From Chitinophaga pinensis (lineage in GTDB: Bacteria; Bacteroidota; Bacteroidia; Chitinophagales; Chitinophagaceae), in contig CAMAXV010000005.1 in assembly GCA_945862385.1 (NCBI GenBank), positions 1-64,000 of the forward strand: 64,000 nt of DNA. The letters run 5' to 3'. Each line of letters begins with the position of its first letter. The first letter of the stretch is position 1. Below the pieces are notes generated by a model. It ran no database searches and was not told where the DNA came from. It saw nothing but the letters and a program-made list of their open reading frames with translations. A program made the translations under genes and the position numbers. Shown here piece after piece: positions 16,624-26,332 of the stretch.

Positions 16624-17448
16624 TTATTTCAGTGATTTCAGGTACTGCAGACTTTGCGGAACCTGTTGCATGACGCGGGTGGATTCGTCTTCAATGAAGT
16701 AATGTTTTACGCCTGCTTTTTTAGCCGCTTTCATTACATCTTTGATATTGACATCACCTTTACCCAGTACCACATTGGTTTCTTCATCGGCACCACCGGT
16801 ATCATTACAGGTAGTTCCGTGTTCGCGGTCTTTCAGGTGAAGCATCTTCATCCTGGATGGATATTTTTTTAGGTAGACAACGGGATCTGCACAACCCTGT
16901 TTTACCCAATAAACATCCAGTTCAAAGTTGATATATTCCGGATTGGTTTTGGCAACCAGGTCGTCAAAAAGGGTGCCGCTGGTGGAAGGGCGAAACTCAA
17001 ATCCATGTGGATGGTAGCATAAATCAAGTCCGGCATCTTTCAGTATTTTCCCTGCCCTGTTGAAACGGGCTGCTGCTTCATCCACATCCTTCATCCCGAA
17101 TTCATTGCCGTTGTGGCCAATCCAGAAGCAAACCACATAGGTTGCTCCAAGTGCTTTGGCCTGTTCGATGGTTTTGGTAAGGTCGCCGGTAAGTGCATTG
17201 TAATCCACACCAATGCTCACCATTTTATAGCCCATGCCATCCAGCAGTTTACGGTAGGCTTGTACATCCATACCATAGAGGTCTCCTCCCTCCAGCTCCC
17301 GGATGCCCATCGTCCGAACTTTTTCCAATGTGCCTTTGAGGTCTTTTTTCACTTCATTGCGTACAGAATAAAGCTGGATGCCGATTTCCTGTGAAAATAC
17401 GGCAACAGTAAAGAGGCTTAGCAGTGTAAAAAGGATTGTTTTTTTCAT
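16624..17448 (-). CDS. Secreted sugar-phosphate isomerase/epimerase-like TIM-barrel protein
   Basis: 274 residues with a signal peptide (MKKTILFTLLSLFTVAVFSQ). The xylose-isomerase-like barrel is visible: GIQLYSVRNEVKKDL, LCYHPHGFEF, NFELDVYWVKQG, LHLKDRE and HYFIEDEST. Metal-binding Glu, Asp and His residues of the AP-endonuclease-2 fold appear in these segments. Exported members are common in Bacteroidota; substrates are usually unknown. It precedes nothing in the same operon; the beta-lactamase-fold gene lies ten bases upstream of it on the same strand. Confidence 0.82.
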   Translation of the reverse strand: MKKTILFTLLSLFTVAVFSQEIGIQLYSVRNEVKKDLKGTLEKVRTMGIRELEGGDLYGMDVQAYRKLLDGMGYKMVSIGVDYNALTGDLTKTIEQAKALGATYVVCFWIGHNGNEFGMKDVDEAAARFNRAGKILKDAGLDLCYHPHGFEFRPSTSGTLFDDLVAKTNPEYINFELDVYWVKQGCADPVVYLKKYPSRMKMLHLKDREHGTTCNDTGGADEETNVVLGKGDVNIKDVMKAAKKAGVKHYFIEDESTRVMQQVPQSLQYLKSLK

Positions 17449-17458
17449 ACCTGAGGTT

Positions 17459-19183
17459 TTAGTACTGTTCGTTGCTTTTAAGAAGGCTGATTATTTGCGA
17501 GCCGTTGGAATACTGTATTGAAGTTACAGTTCCTTTTTTATCTGTGATGAAATTCACTTCCCTGTCCAGTTCCTTTATCCAGAAGCTGTTGCCCTGGAGC
17601 CAGTGCAGCTGTGTTCTGGTTTTAAATTCAGGGTCTTCCATATAGAGGTTACTCTTCACCTGCATGATTCGTGTGCTGCTACCCAATGCATGTCTGTAGA
17701 GTCCGGTGAAGCCAGTGAGCTGTGAACTGTCTGCCTGCGCAGGTTTCCTGACTGCAGGTACCTGATCTGCTACTTTTTTGTTGGTACGTTCCGGTCCCAT
17801 CGCTGGCAAATGCTGTTCTACAGTGAAAGAAATAACCTTTCCCTGTTCATTCCTGTTGAAACGCCAGGAGGTAAAGGGATTGCTTTTGTCGTATAGTCTG
17901 TCTTTGCCCGCCGGGGTCAGGGTTATTGCTGCACTGCTGCTCCTTTGAATGGTTACCCTGTTCAGGCTGTCTGCGCGGATGGTGAAAAAGGCCTGCAGGT
18001 CACCCATATTTTTTTGCAAACGGGAACCGCTGTTGAGGGATTCATACACGCCCTCAATTTCTTTCCATGGCTGAATCTCCTGACGTTGTTCCCTGACAGG
18101 GGCAATACCATAAAGCAGAGACATTGCCTTGTTCAGCGTAAGGCTGGAATTGGTGGTTCCGGTGTTGGAGAGCAGGATCATGTAGATATGATCATCTGGA
18201 AGACGAATGCCCTGTGCCCTGTAGCCTCCAATAGAACCACCATGCTGGATCACTGCTTTTCCGTTGAGGGTATCAACTGCCCACCCTAGTCCGTAGTTAG
18301 CGGATAGTCCTGTAGTCAGGGGAATGGCAGTATGCGCTGTTTTCAACAGTTCCGGCCTGATGAAATCTGAACCATAGAGGGCTTCATCCCACTTCAGCAT
18401 GTCGTCAACGGTACTGATGAGTTGACCGGCACCATAGGCCCAGTACCAGTCGTACTGCGTTTCCATTTTGATTTTCCCTTTGGGTGTATTTCCTGCGTAT
18501 TCTGCGGTTTTTCCCGGCAGGGCATAATCACTGCTGCCGAAACTGGTTTCAGTCATGTTCAGTTTCTTCAGGATGCGCTCACTCACAAAGTTATTGAATG
18601 GCATGCCTGTAATCTTTTCAACAATTACACCTGCCAGTACAAATCCAGAATTGGAATAGCTCCAATCAGAACCCGGTTCAAAAATGAGAGGCGACTTTTC
18701 AAAAAAACTGATCAGTCTGCTGTTCGATATTTTCTTATCGGCCAGCGTATCGAAGCCAGGCAGTTCTGTGTAGCTAGGAATCCCACTTGTATGGGAAAGT
18801 ATATGTTCAATGGTGATGGTCCTGCCCCAGGTGTTGTATTGCGGAAGGTATTTGCGGATGTCATCCTTTACGTTCAGCTTGCCTTCCTGTTGCAGGAGCA
18901 GCAGAGCCATGGCGGTTAACTGTTTCGAGATCGATCCGATGCCCATTTTGTGGTCTGTATTCATCGTCACCGGTAGCTCTATATTGGCCATCCCGTAGGC
19001 TTTTCGGAAAAATGGTTTGCCATCTTTCGCCATCAGGATGATAGCACCCGGTTCGGTTGAAGGAAAACTAAGCCTGAAAAGTGAGTCAAGGCTTTTGATT
19101 TTTGATTCACTCATTGCAGGCGACTGGCTGAAACCCGCAGCCAGCAAGAGACTGTAGCAGATGGACAAAAGAATTCTTTTCAT
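17459..19183 (-). CDS. Secreted serine hydrolase, class C beta-lactamase/DD-peptidase fold
   Basis: 574 residues with a signal peptide. Three catalytic motifs are in place: SISK (GIGSISKQLTAMALLL), YSN (DWSYSNSGFVLAG) and HGG (IQHGGSIGGYRAQ). After the roughly 350-residue catalytic domain comes a beta-rich C-terminal extension of about 200 residues. The family hydrolyses peptides, esters or D-amino-acid amides; true beta-lactamase activity cannot be assumed. It is followed ten bases downstream by the exported isomerase and may be co-transcribed with it. Confidence 0.87.
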   Translation of the reverse strand: MKRILLSICYSLLLAAGFSQSPAMSESKIKSLDSLFRLSFPSTEPGAIILMAKDGKPFFRKAYGMANIELPVTMNTDHKMGIGSISKQLTAMALLLLQQEGKLNVKDDIRKYLPQYNTWGRTITIEHILSHTSGIPSYTELPGFDTLADKKISNSRLISFFEKSPLIFEPGSDWSYSNSGFVLAGVIVEKITGMPFNNFVSERILKKLNMTETSFGSSDYALPGKTAEYAGNTPKGKIKMETQYDWYWAYGAGQLISTVDDMLKWDEALYGSDFIRPELLKTAHTAIPLTTGLSANYGLGWAVDTLNGKAVIQHGGSIGGYRAQGIRLPDDHIYMILLSNTGTTNSSLTLNKAMSLLYGIAPVREQRQEIQPWKEIEGVYESLNSGSRLQKNMGDLQAFFTIRADSLNRVTIQRSSSAAITLTPAGKDRLYDKSNPFTSWRFNRNEQGKVISFTVEQHLPAMGPERTNKKVADQVPAVRKPAQADSSQLTGFTGLYRHALGSSTRIMQVKSNLYMEDPEFKTRTQLHWLQGNSFWIKELDREVNFITDKKGTVTSIQYSNGSQIISLLKSNEQY

Positions 19184-19192
19184 GGTTAAGGG

Positions 19193-19600
19193 TTAAAGTT
19201 TGAGTTGATCCGGACTGATTACAGGAATATCTGACTGCTTAAAATCCTTTGTATTTCTGGTGATGATACAATCGATTTTCGGAATACTGCCCGCACAGAG
19301 AATTTGCAATGCATCTTCAAAATCCTTGTGTTTTGATTTCAATCCCTTTCTGATCTGATCGGCATCTATGGGGATGAAGCTGAGGTATTCAGTCAGGTCA
19401 AGCAGAATCTGACGCAGCTTCTTTTCTTCCGTGTATTTTTTCAGCAGGTAATGCGTAGTAGCGATGGCGTGGGAAGAGGTAAATAATTTCACATTCTTTT
19501 TTTCTGCCTCACTGAACAAAGCAATTGCATATTTACTGAAAGGCTCCCTGTCAGCAATCAGGTCAATAATGATGTTGGTATCGACAAAAATCTTTTTCAA
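19193..19600 (-). CDS. PIN-domain ribonuclease toxin
   Basis: 135 residues starting KKIFVDTNIIIDLIADREPF, the PIN-domain first acidic residue. Later acidic residues appear in HKDFEDALQILCA and DCIITRNTKDF, completing the usual metal site. It overlaps the end of the antitoxin gene by four bases (ATGA), a typical type II toxin-antitoxin arrangement with the antitoxin first. Confidence 0.88.
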   Translation of the reverse strand: MKKIFVDTNIIIDLIADREPFSKYAIALFSEAEKKNVKLFTSSHAIATTHYLLKKYTEEKKLRQILLDLTEYLSFIPIDADQIRKGLKSKHKDFEDALQILCAGSIPKIDCIITRNTKDFKQSDIPVISPDQLKL

Positions 19601-19842
19601 AAATGTTTCTTTTCCAGGTAAGCTCTTTTTTCTTTCTCCTCATCAAAGTCTGCCGGCAGACTAACTGCCCCAATGAGTTTTTTTAATTTTGGGGATACGC
19701 ATCCTTCTGCTGTTTCACCTGATGAGATTTCATCAAGGTAGCTTTCTACAATTTCAGACAGACTCTTGCCCGTGCCTTTTGCATACTTTTTTGCCCGCTC
19801 AATAATCTGGCTTTCGACAGTAAGCGTAAGCTTGGTAGTCAT
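19597..19842 (-). CDS. DUF6364-type ribbon-helix-helix antitoxin
   Basis: 81 residues: MTTKLTLTVESQIIERAKKY then GKSLSEIVESYLDEI, a ribbon-helix-helix DNA-binding N-terminus, with a charged C-terminal tail that would bind the PIN toxin. It is the first gene of the pair and probably represses its own promoter. Confidence 0.85.
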   Translation of the reverse strand: MTTKLTLTVESQIIERAKKYAKGTGKSLSEIVESYLDEISSGETAEGCVSPKLKKLIGAVSLPADFDEEKEKRAYLEKKHF

Positions 19843-19875
19843 AATACGTATGTTTTTTACAAAGATACGTGTAAT

Positions 19876-22050
19876 TTATTTTCGCTCTCCCGGACTATAT
19901 TGTTCTTCCATGTTTTTCAGGATATCTTCCTTGTAGAACAACACGTCCTTGAACTGTCCCTTGGTATACATTTCTGCCTGATCTTTGAAATGTTTCGAAT
20001 TGGCATTTCCGCTTTCACCGCCTGCGAGCAGGGATTTAGCTTTTATTTTCTTTCCGAATTCCACGGCACAGATGAAACTGTTTCCTCCGTATCCATACCT
20101 TTTTTTGCTGCCCTGGTAGGTTCTGCTGTTAAAGGACGGCAGGCTACCCCATGCGGAGGAAGCAAACGGGGAGGCTATACTTGGCTGGTTGTCGTCGAAA
20201 CGGGCATTCATGGAAGCATCAATCCGCTGAAACCTGTTGATATCGCCCCAGGGCACTTCCCAGGTACCGAAATCTGATTTGAGTTTCATCAGCACATCGT
20301 GCAGGTACCCTATTTTGGTAGCATCAGGCATTTCCTTCAGCAGTTTGGGTAATTCTGTTGGCATATCTATCGGCATTTTTTTACCTCTGGTGAGGTAGGG
20401 CACAACTCTTTCTGCCCAGTGGATTGCGATGGTGGTGGCAACAGATCCTGCTGCAGACCTGCGGTCCCATGCAGCCAGTATTTGTATGGCTTTGCTGATG
20501 TCTGGTTTGATATTTTCCGCAATGGCTGTGCGGTTGGCGCTCAGCAGGGAAGGCAGTAACACATCGAATGCCGCCAGGTAGGTATCATAGCCGGCAACGA
20601 TGAGGGTGTTGAGGTCGTATTTATTTCGGGATGCAAGTACCTTGACGGCATTGATACCCCTGAAATTTTCAGGGTCGGGAGCCATGTAGGAGGGATATTT
20701 TTTCCTTGCGATGCTTCCCGGTCCGGCCACAGTGAAGGGTGTGGCATTGCAGTTCTGCAGCCAGCCTCCAGGCGGGTTGTAGAGGTGAACGGTTTCTTCA
20801 ACAGTATGTAATCCCTGCCAGTCGGCCGCCACAATGGTGCCATCCTGTATACCGTTCCAGTCGAGGTTAGGATTTCTTTTGGGCATAAAATTACCATGCC
20901 AGTAAGCAATATTGCCCTGGTCGTCTGCATACACAGTGTTATTGGAGATATTGGAACGCAGGTCCATCAGCTGTTTGAATTCCGTAAAGGTTTTGGCTTT
21001 GGTGCGGCTCCAGGACTGGATGAGACCTTCCAGCGACCGGTTATTCGATTGCATGCTGATCCATTTGTCGTCTTGCAGGGCCATAACCGGACCATGATGG
21101 GTGCTATAGATGGAAAAATCCTTACTGGCAATCTGACCATTTGCTGATTTATACTGAATGGTGGTCTTTTGTGTTTTGACAGGTTTCTGTTTATTGTCGT
21201 GCTGGTAGAAAATCCCCTGGTTGTTTTTTACAATGGTTTCTTCGTACAGGTCAGCAACATCAGCTGCACTGGAAGTATGCATCCATCCGCAGTGTTCATT
21301 GAAACCCTGGTAGACAAAAAACTGTCCCCACGTTACTGCGCCATAGGTGTTCAGTCCCTCTTCACTCACCATGTGCACTTCCGGTCTGAAATAGAAAGTT
21401 ACGTGCGGGTTGATATAGAGCATGGCATTGCCAGATATGCTTTTTGCTGGTGCGATGGCGAAACCATTCGAACCGCTGAGGAAATCAGGATCTTTTCTGT
21501 TCAGTTTGGCCATGTCTGTGGAGATGCCGGCATAGAATTTTTTGATGTCGTTGCCGGTGAGGTCGCTGGTCTGTATGGCAGAGATGCTGCCATCGGTGTA
21601 AGTCAGTGGGTACCAGGCTTTGAACTGTTTCAGGAGGGCAGGCTTCACCTGCGGATTTTTATACAGGTAATAGTTGATGCCGTCTGCGAAGGCGTTGAGG
21701 AGTTTTTTCATCCAGTCCGGACTCCTTTCATAATCCTTCACGGATTCTGCGGAGTCTATGACCATTTTCACCAACAGGTCTTCGTAGATATCCTTTTCAC
21801 CCGTCACCTCACTGGTTCTGCCCAGCATGGTGATGTAGTTCATTTCCACACGTTGAAAATCATCCTCACATTGGGCATACATGAGTCCGAATACACAATC
21901 TGCATCCGATTTACCATAAATGTGCGGTATACCCCATTTATCGCGGATGATCTGGACCTTTTTGGCTGTTTCCTTCCAGCGTGAAAGGTCTGCAGGTGAT
22001 TGTGCAGCTGCCAATGCAGGCAGCAGGAGCAGGATTAGTATTTTTTTCAT
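19876..22050 (-). CDS. Penicillin acylase family protein (Ntn hydrolase)
   Basis: 724 residues with a signal peptide (MKKILILLLLPALAAAQ). The precursor would be self-cleaved before the nucleophile serine of GSNGFAIAPAKS near residue 195. The alpha-chain part has IIRDKWGIPHIYGKSDADCV, and the beta chain has NPHVTFYFRPEVHMVSEEGL. Relatives such as aculeacin-A or AHL acylases cleave amide-linked acyl chains, so penicillin, acyl-homoserine lactones or other N-acyl compounds are possible substrates. It ends a three-gene operon (23248-24504, 22057-23241, this gene) with six-base gaps. Confidence 0.88.
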   Translation of the reverse strand: MKKILILLLLPALAAAQSPADLSRWKETAKKVQIIRDKWGIPHIYGKSDADCVFGLMYAQCEDDFQRVEMNYITMLGRTSEVTGEKDIYEDLLVKMVIDSAESVKDYERSPDWMKKLLNAFADGINYYLYKNPQVKPALLKQFKAWYPLTYTDGSISAIQTSDLTGNDIKKFYAGISTDMAKLNRKDPDFLSGSNGFAIAPAKSISGNAMLYINPHVTFYFRPEVHMVSEEGLNTYGAVTWGQFFVYQGFNEHCGWMHTSSAADVADLYEETIVKNNQGIFYQHDNKQKPVKTQKTTIQYKSANGQIASKDFSIYSTHHGPVMALQDDKWISMQSNNRSLEGLIQSWSRTKAKTFTEFKQLMDLRSNISNNTVYADDQGNIAYWHGNFMPKRNPNLDWNGIQDGTIVAADWQGLHTVEETVHLYNPPGGWLQNCNATPFTVAGPGSIARKKYPSYMAPDPENFRGINAVKVLASRNKYDLNTLIVAGYDTYLAAFDVLLPSLLSANRTAIAENIKPDISKAIQILAAWDRRSAAGSVATTIAIHWAERVVPYLTRGKKMPIDMPTELPKLLKEMPDATKIGYLHDVLMKLKSDFGTWEVPWGDINRFQRIDASMNARFDDNQPSIASPFASSAWGSLPSFNSRTYQGSKKRYGYGGNSFICAVEFGKKIKAKSLLAGGESGNANSKHFKDQAEMYTKGQFKDVLFYKEDILKNMEEQYSPGERK

Positions 22051-22056
22051 GGCTTG

Positions 22057-23241
22057 TTATTTGGACTGGTTGGCTTTGAAAACACGGACGAAATTGCCAC
22101 CGAGGATTTTGCGGATATCTTTTTGGCTGTATCCCCTTTTCAGCAATTCTTCCGTAATCAGTGGCATATCGGTAACATCATTCAGTTCACGTGGGGAGGA
22201 GTTGATACCATCGAAGTCTGAGCCGATGCCCACATGGTCTGTACCAATCAGCTTCACGATATGGTCGAGGTGGTCAATCAGCAGCGAGAGAGACGGCCTG
22301 ACATTGTCGATTTCATCCTTGTATTTTTCATGCAGTTTCAGGTTGGCATAGAAGTCGCTCGGATTTTGTTTCAGCAGTTCTTCTTTTTCAGCCTGGTGTT
22401 TCCGTATGAAGGCATTGTTCTTTTCGCGGAAGCTACTGTCTACAAAACCGGAGTAAAAGTTGAGGTGGATGACCCCTCCATTCTTACCGATAAGCCGGAT
22501 CTGGTCGTCTGTCAGGTTTCTGGGAACCGGACAAAGTGCATACGTGCAGCTGTGCGATGCGATAACCGGTTTGGTGGTAATGCGCAAGGCGTCATAGAAT
22601 GTTTTTTCCCCTACATGAGAGATGTCAACGATCATGCCCAGTTCATTCATCCGCTGCACAATCTTTTCGCCCAGGGCGTTCAGTCCGTATGGATGCCCCA
22701 GATCTTTCCCCGCCCTTTCATCTGCTGCAGAACTTGCCCAGGAGGTGCTGTTATTCCAGGTCAGCGTCATATAGCGAGCTCCCCTTTCGTAGAGTTTGTT
22801 GAGGAAATCCAGGTTGTCTTCTATCATGTGACCCCCTTCTACGCCAATCATCGATCCAAGTTTACCCGTATTCACTGCAGTTTTCAGTTCCGCAGGTGTG
22901 CGCACCAGCATCATTTTCCCGGGGTTGCGGGCTATTGTATTGTAGAGTGTGTCAATTTCTCTGTTGGCGAAGGCATAGGCGGTACCCATCCCATAATTTT
23001 CATCACAGAAGATGGAGAAAACCTGCACATCGATTCCACCCTGTTTCATGCGGTTAAGGTCTGAGTGGGTGATGCCTTTGAGGTCCTGATCAAAACTTTT
23101 TCCTTTTTCAATACCCGTGCTGATGAAATCGTTGTGCGTATCGATCAGCACAGCTTTTTTGTGCAGTTTCAGGTAAGCTTGTGCATCGGCAACAGCGGAG
23201 ACAGACAGGAGTAAAGCGCAAAGCAGCCATTTATTTTGCAT
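22057..23241 (-). CDS. M19 membrane (renal-type) dipeptidase, exported
   Basis: 394 residues with a signal peptide. The M19 metal site is visible: DTHNDF, E in GVEGGHMIE, H in VDISHVGEKT and H in IASHSCTYAL, with IGSDFDGINSSP near the end. The family hydrolyses dipeptides, often with D-residues at the C-terminus, and some cleave beta-lactams. It lies between a beta-lactamase-fold hydrolase and a penicillin acylase, six bases from each, suggesting sequential breakdown of a modified peptide. Confidence 0.9.
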   Translation of the reverse strand: MQNKWLLCALLLSVSAVADAQAYLKLHKKAVLIDTHNDFISTGIEKGKSFDQDLKGITHSDLNRMKQGGIDVQVFSIFCDENYGMGTAYAFANREIDTLYNTIARNPGKMMLVRTPAELKTAVNTGKLGSMIGVEGGHMIEDNLDFLNKLYERGARYMTLTWNNSTSWASSAADERAGKDLGHPYGLNALGEKIVQRMNELGMIVDISHVGEKTFYDALRITTKPVIASHSCTYALCPVPRNLTDDQIRLIGKNGGVIHLNFYSGFVDSSFREKNNAFIRKHQAEKEELLKQNPSDFYANLKLHEKYKDEIDNVRPSLSLLIDHLDHIVKLIGTDHVGIGSDFDGINSSPRELNDVTDMPLITEELLKRGYSQKDIRKILGGNFVRVFKANQSK

Positions 23242-23247
23242 GGGATA

Positions 23248-24504
23248 TCAGTTGATGAGCTGGTAAGTGAGAATTTTAAAACGTTCAGCGATGTCGCCGT
23301 GTTCTGTGGGATAGGCGTTCTGGAAGAATAGACCCACAACCCTTTCTTTAGGGTCAACCCAGTAAGTTGTTGCGAACATCCCTCCCCAGTCGAATGTCCC
23401 TTGATTAGCCGGAGACCTGGCGCTCCCCCTTTCGGTGGTTATACCAAAGCCCAGTCCGAACTTATTGGATCCATTGTTGATATCACCGATCTGATTTTGA
23501 GTCATCAGCCTTACAGCGCTCTTACTGAGAATTCTTACACCTTTGTATTCACCCCCGTTCAGCATCATTTGCAGGAAGATACCGTAATCCATGATGGTGG
23601 AGGATAGTCCGCCACCCCCACTGAACATCTGGAGGTTCATGATGGGGAAGTCGCGGTAAAAAGTACCGTTGATGTAAACAACTGAATCAGCTTCAGTGAG
23701 TTTACCATTCACATTGGAATAAAGGCTGACCAGACGGTTGTGTTTGGAAGCAGGCAGGTAAAAATGGGTGTCATTCATGCCCAGCGGCTGGAAGATTTTT
23801 TTCCGGAAGAATTCGTCGAGAGACATGCCTGAAACCACTTCCACCAGGTATCCCAATACATCGGTATTCAGACCATAGGTGAATTTTTCACCCGGGTTAT
23901 GGAATATTGGCAGGGGAGCCAGTCTGTTGATATTTTCTGCCAGGTTAATGTCTTTCACACCTATGCCGCCCACCACACCATTTTTGGCATAGATGGCATT
24001 GGCTTCTTTGGAGCCGATCTGGGCGTAACCGATACCCGAAGTGTGCGTGAGCAGGTCACGGATGGTGATTTCCCTTTTGGCAGCTGTGGTTGTGAAGGAA
24101 GAATCCTTTTCGTTGAAGCTCACCAGCACTTTTGGATTGGCAAATGCCGGGATGAATTTTGACACTGGTTCATCCAGCAGGAATTTGCCCTCTTCGTAGA
24201 GTATCATCACTGCCACGCTTGTGATTGCTTTGGTTTGTGAGGCGATGCGGAAGATATGGTCTGTGCGCATCGGCACTTTTTTTTCCTTGCTGGCATAGCC
24301 AAAAGCCTTGTGGTAAAGCACTTTTCCATCCTGTATGATCAGTCCTGCGCCACCTGCCATCTTGTTCTTATCTACCCATTCCTGCATGTTTTTATCGATA
24401 ATCTGCATCCGGTTGGTGAGGCTGGCAGAATTGCTGGCAGCTGGTTGTGCGAAAAGTGAGAAATAGAGGGAAGTACCCATTAACAGGGAAAACAACTTTT
24501 TCAT
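23248..24504 (-). CDS. Secreted serine hydrolase, EstB/class C beta-lactamase type
   Basis: 418 residues with a signal peptide. It has SQTK (RIASQTKAITSVAVMILYEE) as the SxxK motif and a Tyr in FTYGLNTDVLGYLVE resembling EstB-type esterases. The C-terminal GLGFGITTERG and DWGGMFATTYWVDP segments fit the same group. It is the first gene of the hydrolase operon. Esterase or D-aminopeptidase activity is more likely than beta-lactam resistance. Confidence 0.87.
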   Translation of the reverse strand: MKKLFSLLMGTSLYFSLFAQPAASNSASLTNRMQIIDKNMQEWVDKNKMAGGAGLIIQDGKVLYHKAFGYASKEKKVPMRTDHIFRIASQTKAITSVAVMILYEEGKFLLDEPVSKFIPAFANPKVLVSFNEKDSSFTTTAAKREITIRDLLTHTSGIGYAQIGSKEANAIYAKNGVVGGIGVKDINLAENINRLAPLPIFHNPGEKFTYGLNTDVLGYLVEVVSGMSLDEFFRKKIFQPLGMNDTHFYLPASKHNRLVSLYSNVNGKLTEADSVVYINGTFYRDFPIMNLQMFSGGGGLSSTIMDYGIFLQMMLNGGEYKGVRILSKSAVRLMTQNQIGDINNGSNKFGLGFGITTERGSARSPANQGTFDWGGMFATTYWVDPKERVVGLFFQNAYPTEHGDIAERFKILTYQLIN

Positions 24505-24526
24505 ATGATGTTAATATGAACTGAAG

Positions 24527-25267
24527 TTAATTAAAAAGGGAATTCTTTGGCATTATACCCGATCTGAAGTATTTTGAAGCATCGAGTATGTATTGGTGGA
24601 ATTGGTATTCTTCCGAGAAGGCAACCAGTTCATAGGGCGGACGCCAGAGGAGCATAAATCGTTCGATATCTTTTTCAGGCAGAGCGGTGATTTGTCTAAC
24701 AAGGCCTTTTGTAAAGCGACTGTTGATGAACTTTTGCTGTTCTTCCTCTATCAGCCTGTTTCTGAAGCTTCGCATGGTTTTGTTCTTCCTGAATTTGAAG
24801 AGACCGATCAGGCTGTTGGGATCGATGTTTCCGGAGGAGGTGAGTTGTACACCCCCGTTTTCAAAGTTGAAGATTTTGTTGTACCGTTCCCTGTTTTCGG
24901 CAGAATCTTGCCGGTATGATTTGGCGATGACTACTACCTCCTTGAGTGTCTGGTAGCGGTCCTGCACCATTACCTGCAATGCGATATCGAAACCAGCCGG
25001 GTAGCGGATGGTACTCACTGGGAAGAAGCTCGTTGATTTGCCTTTGTAAGTGAAGCTGATAGAATCCAGTTTATCGATGGACAATCCGTACCTGCCAATG
25101 GAATCCGTGTATGTTATGAGTCCTTTTTTGCTGGTGACTTTCACAAAAGGGATGGAAACCATTCTGGTGGAGTCGTATACCTTACCTGTCAGCCACACCT
25201 GACAAATTGCTTTGCCCGAGCTTGCCAGCAGAAGAAATAGGGTGATATGAAGGATTTTTCTTTTCAA
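24527..25267 (-). CDS. Carboxypeptidase-like regulatory-domain (CarboxypepD_reg) protein
   Basis: 246 residues. After a signal peptide comes VWLTGKVYDSTRMVSIPFVK...TYTDSIGRYGLSID, the beta-sandwich domain typical of the N-termini of Bacteroidota SusC-like receptors. Here it stands alone with an extra alpha-rich half (SAENRERYNKIFNFENGG). Proteins of this type are usually periplasmic or outer-membrane-associated with no defined role. Confidence 0.8.
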   Translation of the reverse strand: MKRKILHITLFLLLASSGKAICQVWLTGKVYDSTRMVSIPFVKVTSKKGLITYTDSIGRYGLSIDKLDSISFTYKGKSTSFFPVSTIRYPAGFDIALQVMVQDRYQTLKEVVVIAKSYRQDSAENRERYNKIFNFENGGVQLTSSGNIDPNSLIGLFKFRKNKTMRSFRNRLIEEEQQKFINSRFTKGLVRQITALPEKDIERFMLLWRPPYELVAFSEEYQFHQYILDASKYFRSGIMPKNSLFN

Positions 25268-25291
25268 ACCGTAGTTTAGGTATACAATTAA

Positions 25292-26149
25292 TCAACTAAC
25301 CCAGGATTCGATGACAGCCGGGAAGTGTTCATGTTCAAGCACATGAATTCTGGCCGCCAGGGAGTCCGGTGTTTCATCAGGATGGATATCAATTGCGGTC
25401 TGGAAAATCGTTTTTCCGTGATCGTATTGTTCATCCACCAGGTGGATGGTAATACCACTTTGTTTATCTCCTGCTGCCAGAACGGCTGCATGTACATGTT
25501 CTCCAAACATACCCTTTCCGCCGAATTTTGGGAGTAAGGCCGGGTGGATATTCAGGATTTTATCCGGGTAAGCTGCTATTAGGCCAGCTGGGATCTTCCA
25601 AAGAAATCCAGCCAATACAATATGCGTAATACCCTGATCTTTAAGTATTTGTGCAAATTCACCAGCCTTTTTGAAGGTTTCTTTATCAATGAGCAGGCTT
25701 TTAACCCCCGATAATGTGGCGATATCCAGCACACCTGCACCAGGTTTATTGCAAACTATCAGGGATACATTTACGGTAAGGTGTTTATCAAAGTGTTCGA
25801 TTATTTTCCCGGCATTGCTGCCTTTTCCTGATGCAAAAATGGCTATCCGCACCTGTTTGGCCGGCAGAATACCCAATCTCCGGAGGATTTTTTTTTCATA
25901 GTTCCAGAAAAAGGGGAATTGTCCGAATAAAAAGGCTACAATTAAAATGATCACCTGATAACCAAAGATCAGGATGCTCATCCGGAGCATTAGTTTCCAG
26001 GCCCAGAAGGTTTGTTCATTGAAGCCAACCCAAGAGGTTATGCTGCGGGAAATGAATGCAGTAGTGGTTCCTGTGACGGCAAAAGTGCAGAGTATGAAGA
26101 AAAGCTGGGAAGAAGAGACCTTCCACTTTTGCTGCAGTTTGTTAAACAT
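25292..26149 (-). CDS. purN: Phosphoribosylglycinamide formyltransferase fused to an N-terminal DUF6787-like membrane domain
   Basis: 285 residues, longer than the usual 190 or so for PurN. Residues 96-285 are a complete PurN: phosphate loop ASGKGSN, catalytic Asn and His in KILNIHPALLP, and Asp in HLVDEQYDHGKTIF. It transfers a formyl group from 10-formyl-THF to GAR in purine synthesis. Residues 1-95 begin MFNKLQQKWKVSSSQLFFIL and hold two transmembrane helices, resembling the small DUF6787 proteins of Bacteroidota. No in-frame Met separates the parts, so one polypeptide is predicted, tethering PurN to the inner membrane. A sequencing error removing a stop codon cannot be excluded. Confidence 0.85.
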   Translation of the reverse strand: MFNKLQQKWKVSSSQLFFILCTFAVTGTTTAFISRSITSWVGFNEQTFWAWKLMLRMSILIFGYQVIILIVAFLFGQFPFFWNYEKKILRRLGILPAKQVRIAIFASGKGSNAGKIIEHFDKHLTVNVSLIVCNKPGAGVLDIATLSGVKSLLIDKETFKKAGEFAQILKDQGITHIVLAGFLWKIPAGLIAAYPDKILNIHPALLPKFGGKGMFGEHVHAAVLAAGDKQSGITIHLVDEQYDHGKTIFQTAIDIHPDETPDSLAARIHVLEHEHFPAVIESWVS

Positions 26150-26332
26150 GATGCAAAGAGAAGGAAAAATATGGTTTCAACCACAAAGCTTAATCCTAAT
26201 TCTTTGTATTGTGTGTAAGCTGAACGAATATATAACACAGTTCAACTAAACAATATATAAATGCTTGAATTGCAATATTGAGGGGCATTAAAAAAAATAC
26301 AGCGATGTTGATATATTGTTGAAATCCTGACT

